Of a stretch of DNA of 5,619 nucleotides, positions 1-5,595 are shown in pieces. The stretch spans positions 1 to 5,619 of the forward strand of contig CAZLEE010000247.1 in the NCBI GenBank assembly GCA_964558455.1, in the 5' to 3' direction. Numbering within the stretch: position 1 is the first letter of the stretch; each line of letters begins with the position of its first letter. Both the position numbers and the translations under genes were made by a program. The notes beneath the pieces are model-generated. The model searched no databases. It saw only the letters and a program-made list of their open reading frames with translations, and had not been told where the DNA came from. The DNA comes from DASRLE01 sp964558455. GTDB taxonomy: Bacteria; Verrucomicrobiota; Verrucomicrobiia; Limisphaerales; Palsa-1400.

Positions 1-30
1 CGCAACGACGCGCTGCCCCTCGCGGCCTAA
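1..30 (+). CDS. 3' end of an upstream gene, product unknown
   Basis: Frame 1 is open from the window edge and ends at TAA (28-30), giving the tail RNDALPLAA. All nine sense codons end in G or C, which fits a coding sequence in a GC-rich genome. Nothing can be said about function from nine residues. The -LAA ending also resembles a tmRNA tag peptide, but no tmRNA 3' half is visible downstream, so an ordinary gene end is the safer reading. No clear terminator follows it. Confidence 0.35.
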   Translation, partial: RNDALPLAA

Positions 31-80
31 ATGAAGAATTATGTCTCACACCCGGCGGCAGATTGTTACAAAAAAAATTC

Positions 81-109
81 TTGCATTATTTTGACCAAAA
101 CAGGATAGT
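81..109 (+). promoter_or_regulatory. Weak candidate sigma-70 promoter for the RRM gene
   Basis: TTGCAT (81-86) and GATAGT (104-109) are separated by 17 bases; each matches the -35 or -10 consensus at four of six positions. It lies in the AT-rich stretch between the upstream stop codon and the RRM leader. It would give a 5' leader of roughly 130 bases. A TTGACC at 91-96 has no well-placed -10 partner. This is a consensus match only. Confidence 0.2.
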
Positions 110-146
110 CCCCGTGTCTTTGACTATGTTGTCGAAATTCCCATCT

Positions 147-208
147 GGTGAATCTTCAGGTGAACGCTGTTCAGTGTTGATTCGAAACCCGATAGCCGGG
201 AACAGTTC
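147..208 (+). promoter_or_regulatory. Structured 5' leader of the RRM gene
   Basis: Several overlapping inverted repeats are visible. GAATC (150-154) pairs with GATTC (179-183) and encloses AACGCT/AGTGTT (163-168 with 173-178, four-base loop). CTGTTC (167-172) can instead pair with GAACAG (200-205), with an inner CCCG/CGGG hairpin (188-200). The first and second arrangements use the same bases and exclude each other, the geometry expected of a switching leader. There is also a direct repeat GGTGAA (147-152, 159-164). Small RRM proteins of cyanobacteria are often cold-induced, so a temperature-sensitive leader is possible, but that is inference. Confidence 0.3.
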
Positions 209-220
209 GGGGGAAGCAAG

Positions 221-244
221 ATGCTGGTTTTAGACCGAAATTAG
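221..244 (+). CDS. Candidate 7-codon leader micro-ORF (MLVLDRN)
   Basis: ATG at 221 is preceded by a purine-rich GGGGGAAG (209-216), a reasonable Shine-Dalgarno sequence at about 7 bases from the G-run. The ORF has seven sense codons and stops at TAG (242-244), one base before the ATG of the RRM gene (246). The RRM start itself has no convincing ribosome binding site of its own, so termination-reinitiation from this micro-ORF would explain how it is translated. It is too short for coding statistics, so the claim rests on the RBS and the stop/start spacing. Confidence 0.35.
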   Translation: MLVLDRN

Positions 245-245
245 A

Positions 246-548
246 ATGAACACAAAATTGTATGTCGGGAATTTATCCTTCGACACCACTGAAAATGATC
301 TTCAGGATCTTTTCGCCGCACACGGGCCGGTTTCAGAAGTCAATCTGATCACCGACCGCATGAGCGGACGTTCCCGCGGCTTTGCTTTTGTCACCATGGG
401 CAGCCCAGAGGCCGCCCAGGCTGCCATCCAAGCTCTGGCTGGCAAGGAAATCGGTGGCCGTGCCTTGACCGTCAATGAAGCCCGTCCTCGCGAAGATCGC
501 GGGCCTTCCGGCGGTGGCAGCGGCGAACGCCGGGCTCCCCGCCGTTAA
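246..548 (+). CDS. Small RRM-domain RNA-binding protein
   Basis: A 100-residue cytoplasmic protein with one RNA recognition motif, predicted to bind single-stranded RNA. The RNP2 motif is LYVGNL (residues 5-10) and RNP1 is RGFAFVTM (44-51), carrying the aromatic residues that stack on RNA bases (Tyr6, Phe46, Phe48). The domain fills residues 3-79. It is followed by a short Gly/Arg/Pro-rich basic tail (80-100), as in the small bacterial RRM proteins of cyanobacteria, planctomycetes and verrucomicrobia. Length and architecture are normal for the family. The ATG at 246 is chosen because the RRM begins at once after it. No good RBS precedes it, but a micro-ORF stops one base upstream. The gene stands alone, ends at a strong terminator and converges with gnd. 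RNA targets cannot be read from the sequence. Confidence 0.95.
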   Translation: MNTKLYVGNLSFDTTENDLQDLFAAHGPVSEVNLITDRMSGRSRGFAFVTMGSPEAAQAAIQALAGKEIGGRALTVNEARPREDRGPSGGGSGERRAPRR

Positions 549-567
549 TCGGGGCTTGTTTTAACCA

Positions 568-600
568 GGATGACGCGCCAGGCGTGCCATCCTTTTTTTT
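568..600 (+). terminator. Intrinsic terminator of the RRM gene
   Basis: A GC-rich stem formed by GGATGACGCG and CGTGCCATCC arms (568-592, one A-C mismatch and one G-U pair, loop of 3-5 bases) is followed directly by eight T residues (593-600). It starts 20 bases after the RRM stop codon. On the minus strand the stem is not followed by a T run, so it should stop only plus-strand transcription and protect the convergent gnd gene. Confidence 0.85.
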
Positions 601-620
601 GCCCGGATGAAACCTCCGGC

Positions 621-2075
621 TCAGACGGTGTAGCTGCCGGAGGAGGCGCCGCCGCCGTGGCCGGTCCAGTTGCTGTGGGAAAATTGTCCCCGCGGCTGGT
701 CGATGCGCTCGTAAGTGTGCGCCCCAAAATAATCGCGCTGCGCTTGCAGCAGGTTGGCCGGCGACCAAGCGCAGCGGTAACCGTCAAAAAAGTTCAACGC
801 CGTCGAAAAGGCGGGGGTGGGAATGCCCTTGCGCGCGGCGGTCGAAACCACCTTGCGCCAGGATCGCTGGCATTTCTTGATCTCGCCGCGGAAAAACTTG
901 TCCAGCAGCAGGTTGGCCAGGTCAGGACTGCGGTCGAACGCCTCCTTGATTTTGCCCAGAAACCGGCTGCGGATGATGCAGCCGCCGCGCCACATCAACG
1001 CCACGCCGCCGTAATTCAGGTTCCAGCCGTATTCCTTGGCCGCCGCCTTCATGAGCATGTAGCCCTGCGCGTAGGAAACGATTTTTGACGCATACAAAGC
1101 CTGGCGAATGTCCTCGATGAACGCGGCGCGGTCGCCCGCGATGGCTCGTTTTGGCCCCTTCAATTTTGCCGACGCCAGCACCCGCTCCTCTTTCAACGCC
1201 GAAATGCAGCGCGCATAAACCGCTTCCGTGATCAGGGTAATGGGGACGCCAAGTTCGCTCGAACTGATGACGGTCCATTTGCCCGTGCCTTTTTGCCCCG
1301 CCGCGTCAAGAATCTTGTCCACCATCGCCTGGCCGTCGGTGTCTTTGAAGGCCAGAATGTTCGCCGTGATTTCGATCAAATACGAATCCAGCTCGCCCTC
1401 GTTCCATTCGGCGAAGACCGGCTGGATTTCAGCGGCGGACATGCCCAGGCCGTCCCGCATCAATTGATAAGCTTCGCAGATCAATTGCATGTCGCCATAT
1501 TCAATGCCGTTATGCACCATTTTGACATAATGACCGGCCCCGTTCTCCCCCACCCAATCGCAGCAGGGCGTGTTGCCGTCCACCTTGGCGGAGATCGCCT
1601 GGAAAATATCTTTGACATGCGGCCAAGCCGCCTTGGAACCCCCCGGCATGATGGAGGGACCGCGCCGCGCCCCTTCTTCCCCGCCTGAAACCCCCGTGCC
1701 GACATATAAAAATCCCTTCGCTTCCAGTTCCTTGGCGCGCCGCATGGTGTCCTGAAACAAGGAATTGCCGCCGTCGATGATGATGTCGCCTTTTTCCATC
1801 AGGGGCAAAATCTCGGCGATCAATTCATCGACCGGCCGGCCGGCCTTGACCATGAACATGACCCGGCGGGGGCGTTTGAGCAGGGCGATGAATTCCGCGA
1901 TGGAGTGCGCGCCCACGACTTTTGTGCCTTTGGCTTCGTGGTTGAGAAAATCATCGACCTTTGCGACTGTGCGATTGAACACCGCCACGGTGAAACCGTG
2001 ATCGTTCATGTTCAGGACGAGATTTTGGCCCATGACCGCCAAACCGATTAAACCGATATCCGCTTGTGCTTCCAT
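621..2075 (-). CDS. gnd: 6-phosphogluconate dehydrogenase, NADP+-dependent, decarboxylating
   Basis: Oxidises and decarboxylates 6-phosphogluconate to ribulose 5-phosphate, making NADPH and CO2, in the oxidative pentose phosphate pathway (cytosol). The protein has 484 residues, a normal full length. The N-terminal Rossmann nucleotide fold carries GLAVMGQN (11-18) and NRT (34-36), the usual NADP-binding pattern. GVSGGEEGARRGPS (128-141) is the substrate loop. Lys185 and Glu192 in GHYVKMVHNGIEYGD match the catalytic pair. The family signature ILDAAGQKGTGKW is at 255-267, and Arg447 and His453 are in the C-terminal substrate-binding segment. The C-terminal tail (NWTGHGG to SSGSY) is of the longer type also seen in animal enzymes. 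ATG at 2075 is preferred over an in-frame GTG at 2132, which would add 19 non-homologous hydrophobic residues. No clear SD sequence is seen. It lies 101 bases downstream of the small ORF on the same strand, so read-through from that cassette is possible. Confidence 0.97.
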   Translation of the reverse strand: MEAQADIGLIGLAVMGQNLVLNMNDHGFTVAVFNRTVAKVDDFLNHEAKGTKVVGAHSIAEFIALLKRPRRVMFMVKAGRPVDELIAEILPLMEKGDIIIDGGNSLFQDTMRRAKELEAKGFLYVGTGVSGGEEGARRGPSIMPGGSKAAWPHVKDIFQAISAKVDGNTPCCDWVGENGAGHYVKMVHNGIEYGDMQLICEAYQLMRDGLGMSAAEIQPVFAEWNEGELDSYLIEITANILAFKDTDGQAMVDKILDAAGQKGTGKWTVISSSELGVPITLITEAVYARCISALKEERVLASAKLKGPKRAIAGDRAAFIEDIRQALYASKIVSYAQGYMLMKAAAKEYGWNLNYGGVALMWRGGCIIRSRFLGKIKEAFDRSPDLANLLLDKFFRGEIKKCQRSWRKVVSTAARKGIPTPAFSTALNFFDGYRCAWSPANLLQAQRDYFGAHTYERIDQPRGQFSHSNWTGHGGGASSGSYTV

Positions 2076-2139
2076 GATGAAAAATGTTGGGTTAAAGAAA
2101 TGATGGGTTATCTGGATGAAAAATGAAATCACCGCCTAA

Positions 2140-2160
2140 TCAGGCAAAAGCGCGGCCTGA
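2140..2160 (-). terminator. Weak hairpin after the deaminase cassette
   Basis: TCAGGC and GCCTGA arms (six perfect pairs, nine-base loop) lie 17 bases past the stop of the small ORF. An overlapping GCCT/AGGC repeat lies at 2134-2145. No T run follows directly on the minus strand, so this is at best a weak or factor-dependent terminator, and transcription may run on into gnd. The 101 bases between the small ORF and gnd hold nothing else that I can support, apart from being the place where a gnd promoter must lie. Confidence 0.22.
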
Positions 2161-2176
2161 CCTTCTGACGCCCATT

Positions 2177-2380
2177 TTATTGCATGCACCACTCCGGTTT
2201 GCCATCGTTGCCATCGTGACTGGGACTCTTTTTTTCGCACGAATCCGGGGTGGCGGGCGGGGAATCAGACAGAGAGTTGATCGCGATCTGCACCGAAGAT
2301 TTCCTCGCCCAATCGGGTCGTGATTGGTTGGAGACGTTGGCGTCTGCCAAGACTTGTTTCAGCCATGCTCGGTCGCTCAT
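2177..2380 (-). CDS. Small protein coupled to the deaminase, unknown function
   Basis: A 67-residue ORF whose ATG (2378-2380) comes three bases after the TAA of the deaminase gene. The end of that gene supplies a GGAG ribosome binding site nine bases before the ATG, so the two are probably one transcript with coupled translation. Residues 1-35 look helical and carry Trp6-Leu7-Lys8 and a Pro22-Asp23-Trp24 motif. This DRxWLKxV...PxW pattern reminds me of a recurrent family of small bacterial proteins, but I cannot name a characterised member. Residues 38-64 are rich in Ser, Pro and Asp and are probably disordered, and there are two cysteines (48, 65). No signal peptide or membrane segment is seen. 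The position suggests a partner, regulator or antitoxin of the deaminase, which is inference from context only. It could also be a passenger or a chance ORF. Confidence 0.6.
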   Translation of the reverse strand: MSDRAWLKQVLADANVSNQSRPDWARKSSVQIAINSLSDSPPATPDSCEKKSPSHDGNDGKPEWCMQ

Positions 2381-2383
2381 AAT

Positions 2384-3931
2384 TTAGCTCTCCATAACGG
2401 ACAGGTTAGTCTGCTTGAGTAATTTGTCAAAGAGGGCGAGCATTTCGGCTTCGCTTGGCAAATACGCAAACGGCGTCTCTGCCAGTCTTGGACTGGCGTC
2501 TTCACCCCTCCACTCTTTGACTCTGCTCCCCTCTTTTCTAACCAAGTCGCCAACCGAAAACAAACTAAAATAGAGCCGGGGCGAAACGCCGACGAAAGAT
2601 TTGAAGGAGACGTGATTTTTGTCGTCCGCATCCGCTTCCACTGCGATGGAGTCGCCGTGCAATTCGGGAGCGCGGCTTTTGGGGTAGGGTTCGATAAAAG
2701 TCAGACGGGAAATTCCCGCCGCCACGATGTGTTTGGTGCAATTGTGGCACGGGAACGTGGTGCAAAAGAGAACCGCGTTCTGGACGGGGATGCCCAGCCT
2801 CGCCGCTTGCATGAGAGCGGCCATTTCGGCGTGGACCATTCGCCCATATTCGGTGATGCCCATGAGGGTGGCTTTTTTCAAACTCGTTGGCGACGTGTCT
2901 GCGAGAGCCTCGCCCAGCAGTTCGCTCACCGGCTTCCCGGACTTTTCATCGTTCAGCCATTTGCCGTCCTTCATCCGCTTCAAAACGTCGGTCAGGATTT
3001 CATTTTTGATTACATCGTTTGAATCCTCCCCGCGCCTGTGGTCCCGCTCGTCCGGGTCGTCGTCAGACCAGTAGAGTCCGCCGTGTGCCTTGGGCACTTC
3101 GTTGCAGCCGGTGGCCAGGAGATCGCCCGCCTCAGTGCAGATCGCGGCTCCGACTTGGCGGCCAAGGGAGGCGGACCTGAGTGAATCAGCCCACGCATGG
3201 AACATGCCGAACTCGTCCCGGGTGGGTGTGTGAAAGGTGTTGCCGAAGATCAATTCGACAATGCGCGTGATTTGCTGTTGAAGCTTGGGGCTGTCCGCGT
3301 CCACGAAGAAGTCGGAGATGGGGAACGCTTCGCGGATGTTTTGTCCGAATTTTTTCTGCAGCCCGGCTTCGTCGCGGTCGATTAACCGATTGGCAATGGC
3401 CTGAATGTCCGCAGTTCGGCTGGCGTTCTTTGATTTGGCGATCTTGATGGCCAGCCGCTCGGAACGCTTGGACTTGGGTGAATAGGCTGCGATGGTAAAA
3501 ACGTTCCTGCCATAAAGGCTCTTCAGCGTTGAAACCTCTTCAGGTCTTTTAAGTGATCGCAGCACGTAAGCGGTGCGGGCGGCTGGTTTGTTTCTCTCTT
3601 TCGTGATTTTCGCGCGCTCCCCGGCTATGCTGGCGGCCCCAATGAGGGCCAAGGCATCCTCCCGGCCAAGGAGTTCCCTAAACTCGTCGCCGGCATCCAT
3701 GTGACTTGTGTAGCGCAAGTCGAGGGGTTCTGTGGCTATGCCTTTCCATTTTTCCAACTGGCGAAGCCCATCAATCAATCGAATGGTTATTTGCCTGTAT
3801 CTGACCTGTTTTAAGGCGTGATCCAATGCGCCGACTATCTTGTCGGAATCAGTGCCGATGGCGCCAATGATCCCAAAAACCAGTTCAGGGTATCGGGTTG
3901 CGTCGTCCTGGGTTTCAATTGAACCACTCAT
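2384..3931 (-). CDS. avcD: AvcD-type anti-phage dCTP deaminase
   Basis: A 515-residue two-domain protein of the AvcD family, which deaminates dCTP/dCMP and starves infecting phage of deoxycytidine nucleotides. The N-terminal P-loop-kinase-like region opens with ELVFGIIGAIGTD (16-28), the glycine-rich loop in the family's usual place, followed by a variable helical region to about 240. The deaminase domain spans about 245-465. It starts with SLGRQVGAAI and NEVPKAHGGLYWSDDDPDERD, both typical of the family. Its zinc centre is His367-Ala-Glu369 and Pro394-Cys395-His-Asn-Cys398, where His367, Cys395 and Cys398 bind zinc and Glu369 is the proton donor. The FVGVSPRLYFSLF tail (446-458) is also typical. 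All catalytic residues are present and the length is normal, so it should be active. The ATG at 3931 has only a weak AGG nearby and overlaps the stop of a short upstream ORF. A small coupled gene follows three bases after its stop. The assignment comes from recalled motifs, without a database search. Confidence 0.92.
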   Translation of the reverse strand: MSGSIETQDDATRYPELVFGIIGAIGTDSDKIVGALDHALKQVRYRQITIRLIDGLRQLEKWKGIATEPLDLRYTSHMDAGDEFRELLGREDALALIGAASIAGERAKITKERNKPAARTAYVLRSLKRPEEVSTLKSLYGRNVFTIAAYSPKSKRSERLAIKIAKSKNASRTADIQAIANRLIDRDEAGLQKKFGQNIREAFPISDFFVDADSPKLQQQITRIVELIFGNTFHTPTRDEFGMFHAWADSLRSASLGRQVGAAICTEAGDLLATGCNEVPKAHGGLYWSDDDPDERDHRRGEDSNDVIKNEILTDVLKRMKDGKWLNDEKSGKPVSELLGEALADTSPTSLKKATLMGITEYGRMVHAEMAALMQAARLGIPVQNAVLFCTTFPCHNCTKHIVAAGISRLTFIEPYPKSRAPELHGDSIAVEADADDKNHVSFKSFVGVSPRLYFSLFSVGDLVRKEGSRVKEWRGEDASPRLAETPFAYLPSEAEMLALFDKLLKQTNLSVMES

Positions 3932-3990
3932 GCCTTTTGAAGAGGGTAAGAGTCGGGTGATGGCAGTGCGGTTTGCGACGTGTTTTTCAT
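3928..3990 (-). CDS. Candidate 20-codon upstream ORF overlapping avcD
   Basis: ATG at 3988-3990 opens a 20-codon frame that starts MKNTSQT and ends with a TGA (3928-3930) overlapping the avcD ATG (3929-3931) in an ATGA arrangement, the classic geometry of translational coupling. A weak GGA lies just upstream. avcD itself lacks a well-spaced ribosome binding site, which would fit coupling. The peptide resembles nothing I know. It may be a regulatory leader, or a chance ORF on an RNA that acts as RNA. Confidence 0.3.
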   Translation of the reverse strand: MKNTSQTALPSPDSYPLQKA

Positions 3991-4003
3991 GGATCCAAGG
4001 GGG

Positions 4004-4032
4004 ACTCTATCTTCTATTTGCGGGAAATTCAA
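4004..4032 (-). promoter_or_regulatory. Candidate sigma-70 promoter for avcD
   Basis: On the minus strand TTGAAT (4027-4032) and TAGAGT (4004-4009) are 17 bases apart; each matches the consensus at four of six positions. Transcription would start near 3997, a few bases before the upstream ORF. If this promoter is used, the inverted repeat at 4039-4052 lies just upstream of the -35 box. Confidence 0.28.
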
Positions 4033-4038
4033 ATAAAA

Positions 4039-4052
4039 GACAGGGAACTGTC
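4039..4052 (-). promoter_or_regulatory. Inverted repeat GACAG-N4-CTGTC before avcD
   Basis: A perfect five-base inverted repeat with a four-base centre. On the minus strand it is followed by TTTTATTTG, so it could end a short upstream RNA as a weak terminator. Alternatively, it sits seven bases upstream of the candidate -35 box and could be an operator. The sequence alone does not decide between them. Confidence 0.35.
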
Positions 4053-4153
4053 GAGAACCTTAAATGGACGGCGGTCTTTGGTTAAAAACACGGTCTGAAC
4101 CAGTATCTTAGCCAATGATTGGAATATGGCGTGGTGATACGCATCCTGCCCTT

Positions 4154-4253
4154 TGATTCAACCTTTACAAGGTTGAATTATTTCCTGATCTTTTCCCAGG
4201 GTAGCTCGTTCCTCGCAACCCTGGGCTGAAAGATTCAATCCCGTTGGGATTGG
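4154..4253. repeat. Cluster of three perfect hairpins, REP/BIME-like
   Basis: Three inverted repeats stand almost end to end between the prepilin stop and the avcD leader. ATTCAACCTT/AAGGTTGAAT (4156-4178, three-base loop) comes first. CCCAGGGT/ACCCTGGG (4195-4225, 15-base loop containing CTCG twice) is second, and CAATCCC/GGGATTG (4236-4252, loop GTT) is third. The first and third share GATTCAA (4155-4161, 4232-4238). The design of GC-rich CCCAGGGT arms next to an ATCCC-GTT-GGGAT hairpin resembles, from memory, a dispersed intergenic repeat of Verrucomicrobia-like genomes, probably of the REP type moved by Y1 transposases. It may also help to end the prepilin transcript, although no strong T run follows. 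There is no gene in this stretch. Confidence 0.6.
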
Positions 4254-4276
4254 CACAAGCAACGTCTGGCGCCTGG

Positions 4277-5065
4277 TCAGTTGGTCACAGCCCACGGGTA
4301 TATCCAAGTTTCCGGGTGCGGTTTGTTGTCGCGGTTCCAGTGGGTTGCGCATCGCGGCGGGTAGAGATAGTCGCTTCGCAACACAGAGATTACGTGTCCA
4401 TCGCAGAAGACGACATTGTATGCCTGATCGTGCGGCGGAGGGCTTTCCGGGGTGGCGGTACGATTGAATCTGCTGACCCCAAAACTGTATAGCTGCATCT
4501 TTATGTTTCCGTGGGGTGTGTTGCTCCATATCGCGGGTCGTGTGTCAGCAACGGCATACATCTGGGAGGGAGCCAGCACCTCGGGTTCACGCGCCATTGT
4601 TTGATCCCTGTCCATGCGGAAGCCCAAACCCAAGTGGTTCGTAATAGGACTCCCGGTCCCGGCCCAGTTATAATCATAACTGCAACTGCAATAGTGGGTT
4701 GTGAGGTGGTTGTATACCTCTCCGCCGTTTGCCAGAAATGTTGGGCAGTTCCAAGCCGCGTTGGTCCACTGGAGCGGATAATAGGGATAAAACCTGTCAA
4801 AGCAGATTTGGAAGGTGTTTGTATCCGCCAGCGGGGGATAGCGCTTGTAGTCGGAGACATACATTGTCATGGCCAGCCCGATTTGCCGCAGATGATTTTT
4901 GCAGGCGGCGCTTTGGGACTGACCTTTGCCTTGGGAAATCGCCGGGAGGAGGAGCGCGGCCAAAATGGCGATGATGGCACCCGTCACCAGCAGTTCAACC
5001 AGCGTGAACGCATCCGTGGCCGATAATCGAATAGGGCTCCTGTGTCCGGGCAGTTTCGCTGTCAT
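4277..5065 (-). CDS. Prepilin-type protein with H-X9-DG motif (pseudopilin-like)
   Basis: A 262-residue protein with a type IV prepilin leader: a 19-residue basic stretch, then FTLVELL at 20-26 and a hydrophobic helix to about residue 41. It would be cut by a prepilin peptidase before Phe20 and anchored in the inner membrane, as a pilus or type II secretion-like pseudopilin. CKNHLRQIGLAMTMYVSDYKRYPP (55-78, Cys55 onward) matches the segment after the helix in the DUF1559/H-X9-DG group. His212 followed by nine residues and Asp222-Gly223 is the H-X9-DG motif near the C-terminus. Two oddities: the residue before the cut is Ala19 where the family normally has Gly, and a Gly (29) interrupts the helix. 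The ATG at 5065 has no clear SD sequence. It lies 58 bases after the glycosidase fragment on the same strand and may share its transcript. Substrate and role are unknown; the family is large in Verrucomicrobia and Planctomycetes. Confidence 0.92.
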   Translation of the reverse strand: MTAKLPGHRSPIRLSATDAFTLVELLVTGAIIAILAALLLPAISQGKGQSQSAACKNHLRQIGLAMTMYVSDYKRYPPLADTNTFQICFDRFYPYYPLQWTNAAWNCPTFLANGGEVYNHLTTHYCSCSYDYNWAGTGSPITNHLGLGFRMDRDQTMAREPEVLAPSQMYAVADTRPAIWSNTPHGNIKMQLYSFGVSRFNRTATPESPPPHDQAYNVVFCDGHVISVLRSDYLYPPRCATHWNRDNKPHPETWIYPWAVTN

Positions 5066-5123
5066 GTAAACTTAGACAAGGGAACAGCCCATTCGTCACG
5101 CCCTATCATAATGCCGGCTTATC

Positions 5124-5540
5124 TTAACGGCCGGCGGGATGGACGCCAAAAACGTTGCTGATGGCCTCAAGATAGCCGTAGCCGTACTGCTTTTCCGGCT
5201 CAAGCACGCTGCCCTCGGGCCATTCGTTCCAGGCGTTCACCGTGATGATCCTGGGCTGGTTGGGCATGGCCAGAATGTGTTGCTTGATTATTTGACAGGC
5301 ATCGCGGAACGCCTGGGGGGTGTTGCCGACCATGACCGGATTGACCACATAAGGGGCGGGCCTGTCCCACCTGGCCTGCGCGTGCGCGCGCGGGGAATTG
5401 TCCCAATTGATGGTGGTGTTGGGAAAGTAGGGGGCAGGATAGTTGGTCAGGGCCGTCTCCATGAACTTGAGGTAAACGTCGCGCCCCTGGTTGTAGTCGG
5501 ATGTGGGGAAGGTTTGATAATTGAGCGCGCCGTGATGCAC
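5124..5540 (-). CDS. WbsX/GH99-like glycosidase, C-terminal fragment
   Basis: The 138 residues from GTG 5540 match the C-terminal third of WbsX-type GH99-like proteins, which act on glycans. Seen are YFPNTTINWDNSPR (residues 38-51) and NAWNEWPEGSVLEP (102-115) followed by YGYGYLEAI, all landmarks of that group. Similarity appears to continue upstream of the GTG (GYTWVHHGAL, up to about 5570), so the GTG is not the natural start. The frame then runs through a perfect hairpin (5577-5595) into a TGA at 5616-5618 with no ATG, so the rest of the catalytic domain is missing in this frame. The gene is therefore probably a 5'-truncated or interrupted remnant, unless a frameshift or sequence error joins it to coding sequence outside the window. 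The stop is TAA at 5124-5126. A GCCGGC repeat straddles the gene end without a T run. Confidence 0.75.
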   Translation of the reverse strand: MHHGALNYQTFPTSDYNQGRDVYLKFMETALTNYPAPYFPNTTINWDNSPRAHAQARWDRPAPYVVNPVMVGNTPQAFRDACQIIKQHILAMPNQPRIITVNAWNEWPEGSVLEPEKQYGYGYLEAISNVFGVHPAGR

Positions 5541-5576
5541 CCAGGTGTAGCCGGTCAGACTGTCAAGAGTCAGTAA

Positions 5577-5595
5577 CCTCCGGCAGAGCCGGAGG
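5577..5595. repeat. Perfect 8-bp hairpin CCTCCGGC-AGA-GCCGGAGG
   Basis: Eight perfect GC-rich pairs around a three-base loop. It lies just upstream (on the minus strand) of the point where glycosidase similarity begins, next to a smaller ACTG/CAGT repeat (5559-5562, 5571-5574). No T run follows on either strand, so a terminator is unlikely. A REP-type element inserted into the gene is the best reading. It differs in sequence from the hairpins at 4154-4253. Confidence 0.55.

Larger units (their letters stand above)
3932..4153 (-). other. 5' region of avcD, possible AvcI-like RNA
   Basis: About 220 bases separate the avcD start from the hairpin cluster. In the characterised Vibrio cholerae AvcID system an RNA antitoxin (AvcI) is encoded directly upstream of avcD on the same strand, so this is where one would expect it. 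Seen here are a short upstream ORF, a promoter-like pair, an inverted repeat with a T-rich flank (4039-4052) and a CCAAT-G-ATTGG palindrome (4112-4122). I cannot recognise AvcI by primary sequence, so this entry marks a location and does not identify an RNA. Confidence 0.15.

Noticed and set aside
167..205. Attenuator-type terminator in the RRM leader
   Set aside because: The CTGTTC/GAACAG stem is not followed by a T run, so transcription attenuation is not supported; effects on translation are more plausible.
1..245. tmRNA 3' half, because the first reading frame ends in a tag-like NDALPLAA and stop
   Set aside because: No T-arm of the form GGTTCRANTCC paired with an acceptor end and CCA is present in the next 215 bases, and the following bases read as promoter and leader of the RRM gene. 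Re-examine if the sequence before position 1 shows a tRNA-Ala-like 5' end.
570..2001. Long open frames antisense to or in other frames of gnd
   Set aside because: They are Pro/Arg/Ala-rich by-products of the GC-rich codon use of gnd, show no domain motifs and overlap a certain gene along their length.
2076..2132. Longer gnd start at GTG 2132
   Set aside because: It would add 19 residues (rich in Phe, Ile and His) ahead of the conserved Rossmann start; family members begin close to the GLAVMG motif, matching ATG 2075.
4039..4052. LexA/SOS box upstream of avcD
   Set aside because: GACAG-N4-CTGTC does not fit the LexA motifs I know (CTGT-N8-ACAG, GAAC-N4-GTTC, or TGTTC-N4-GAACA in Verrucomicrobia).
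4154..4253. CRISPR array
   Set aside because: The three hairpins have different sequences, there is no regular repeat-spacer unit and no cas gene is present.
4158..4529. Minus-strand 123-codon frame over the hairpin cluster and prepilin 3' end
   Set aside because: It runs through the palindromes and overlaps the prepilin gene in another frame; its composition is not protein-like and no motif is present.
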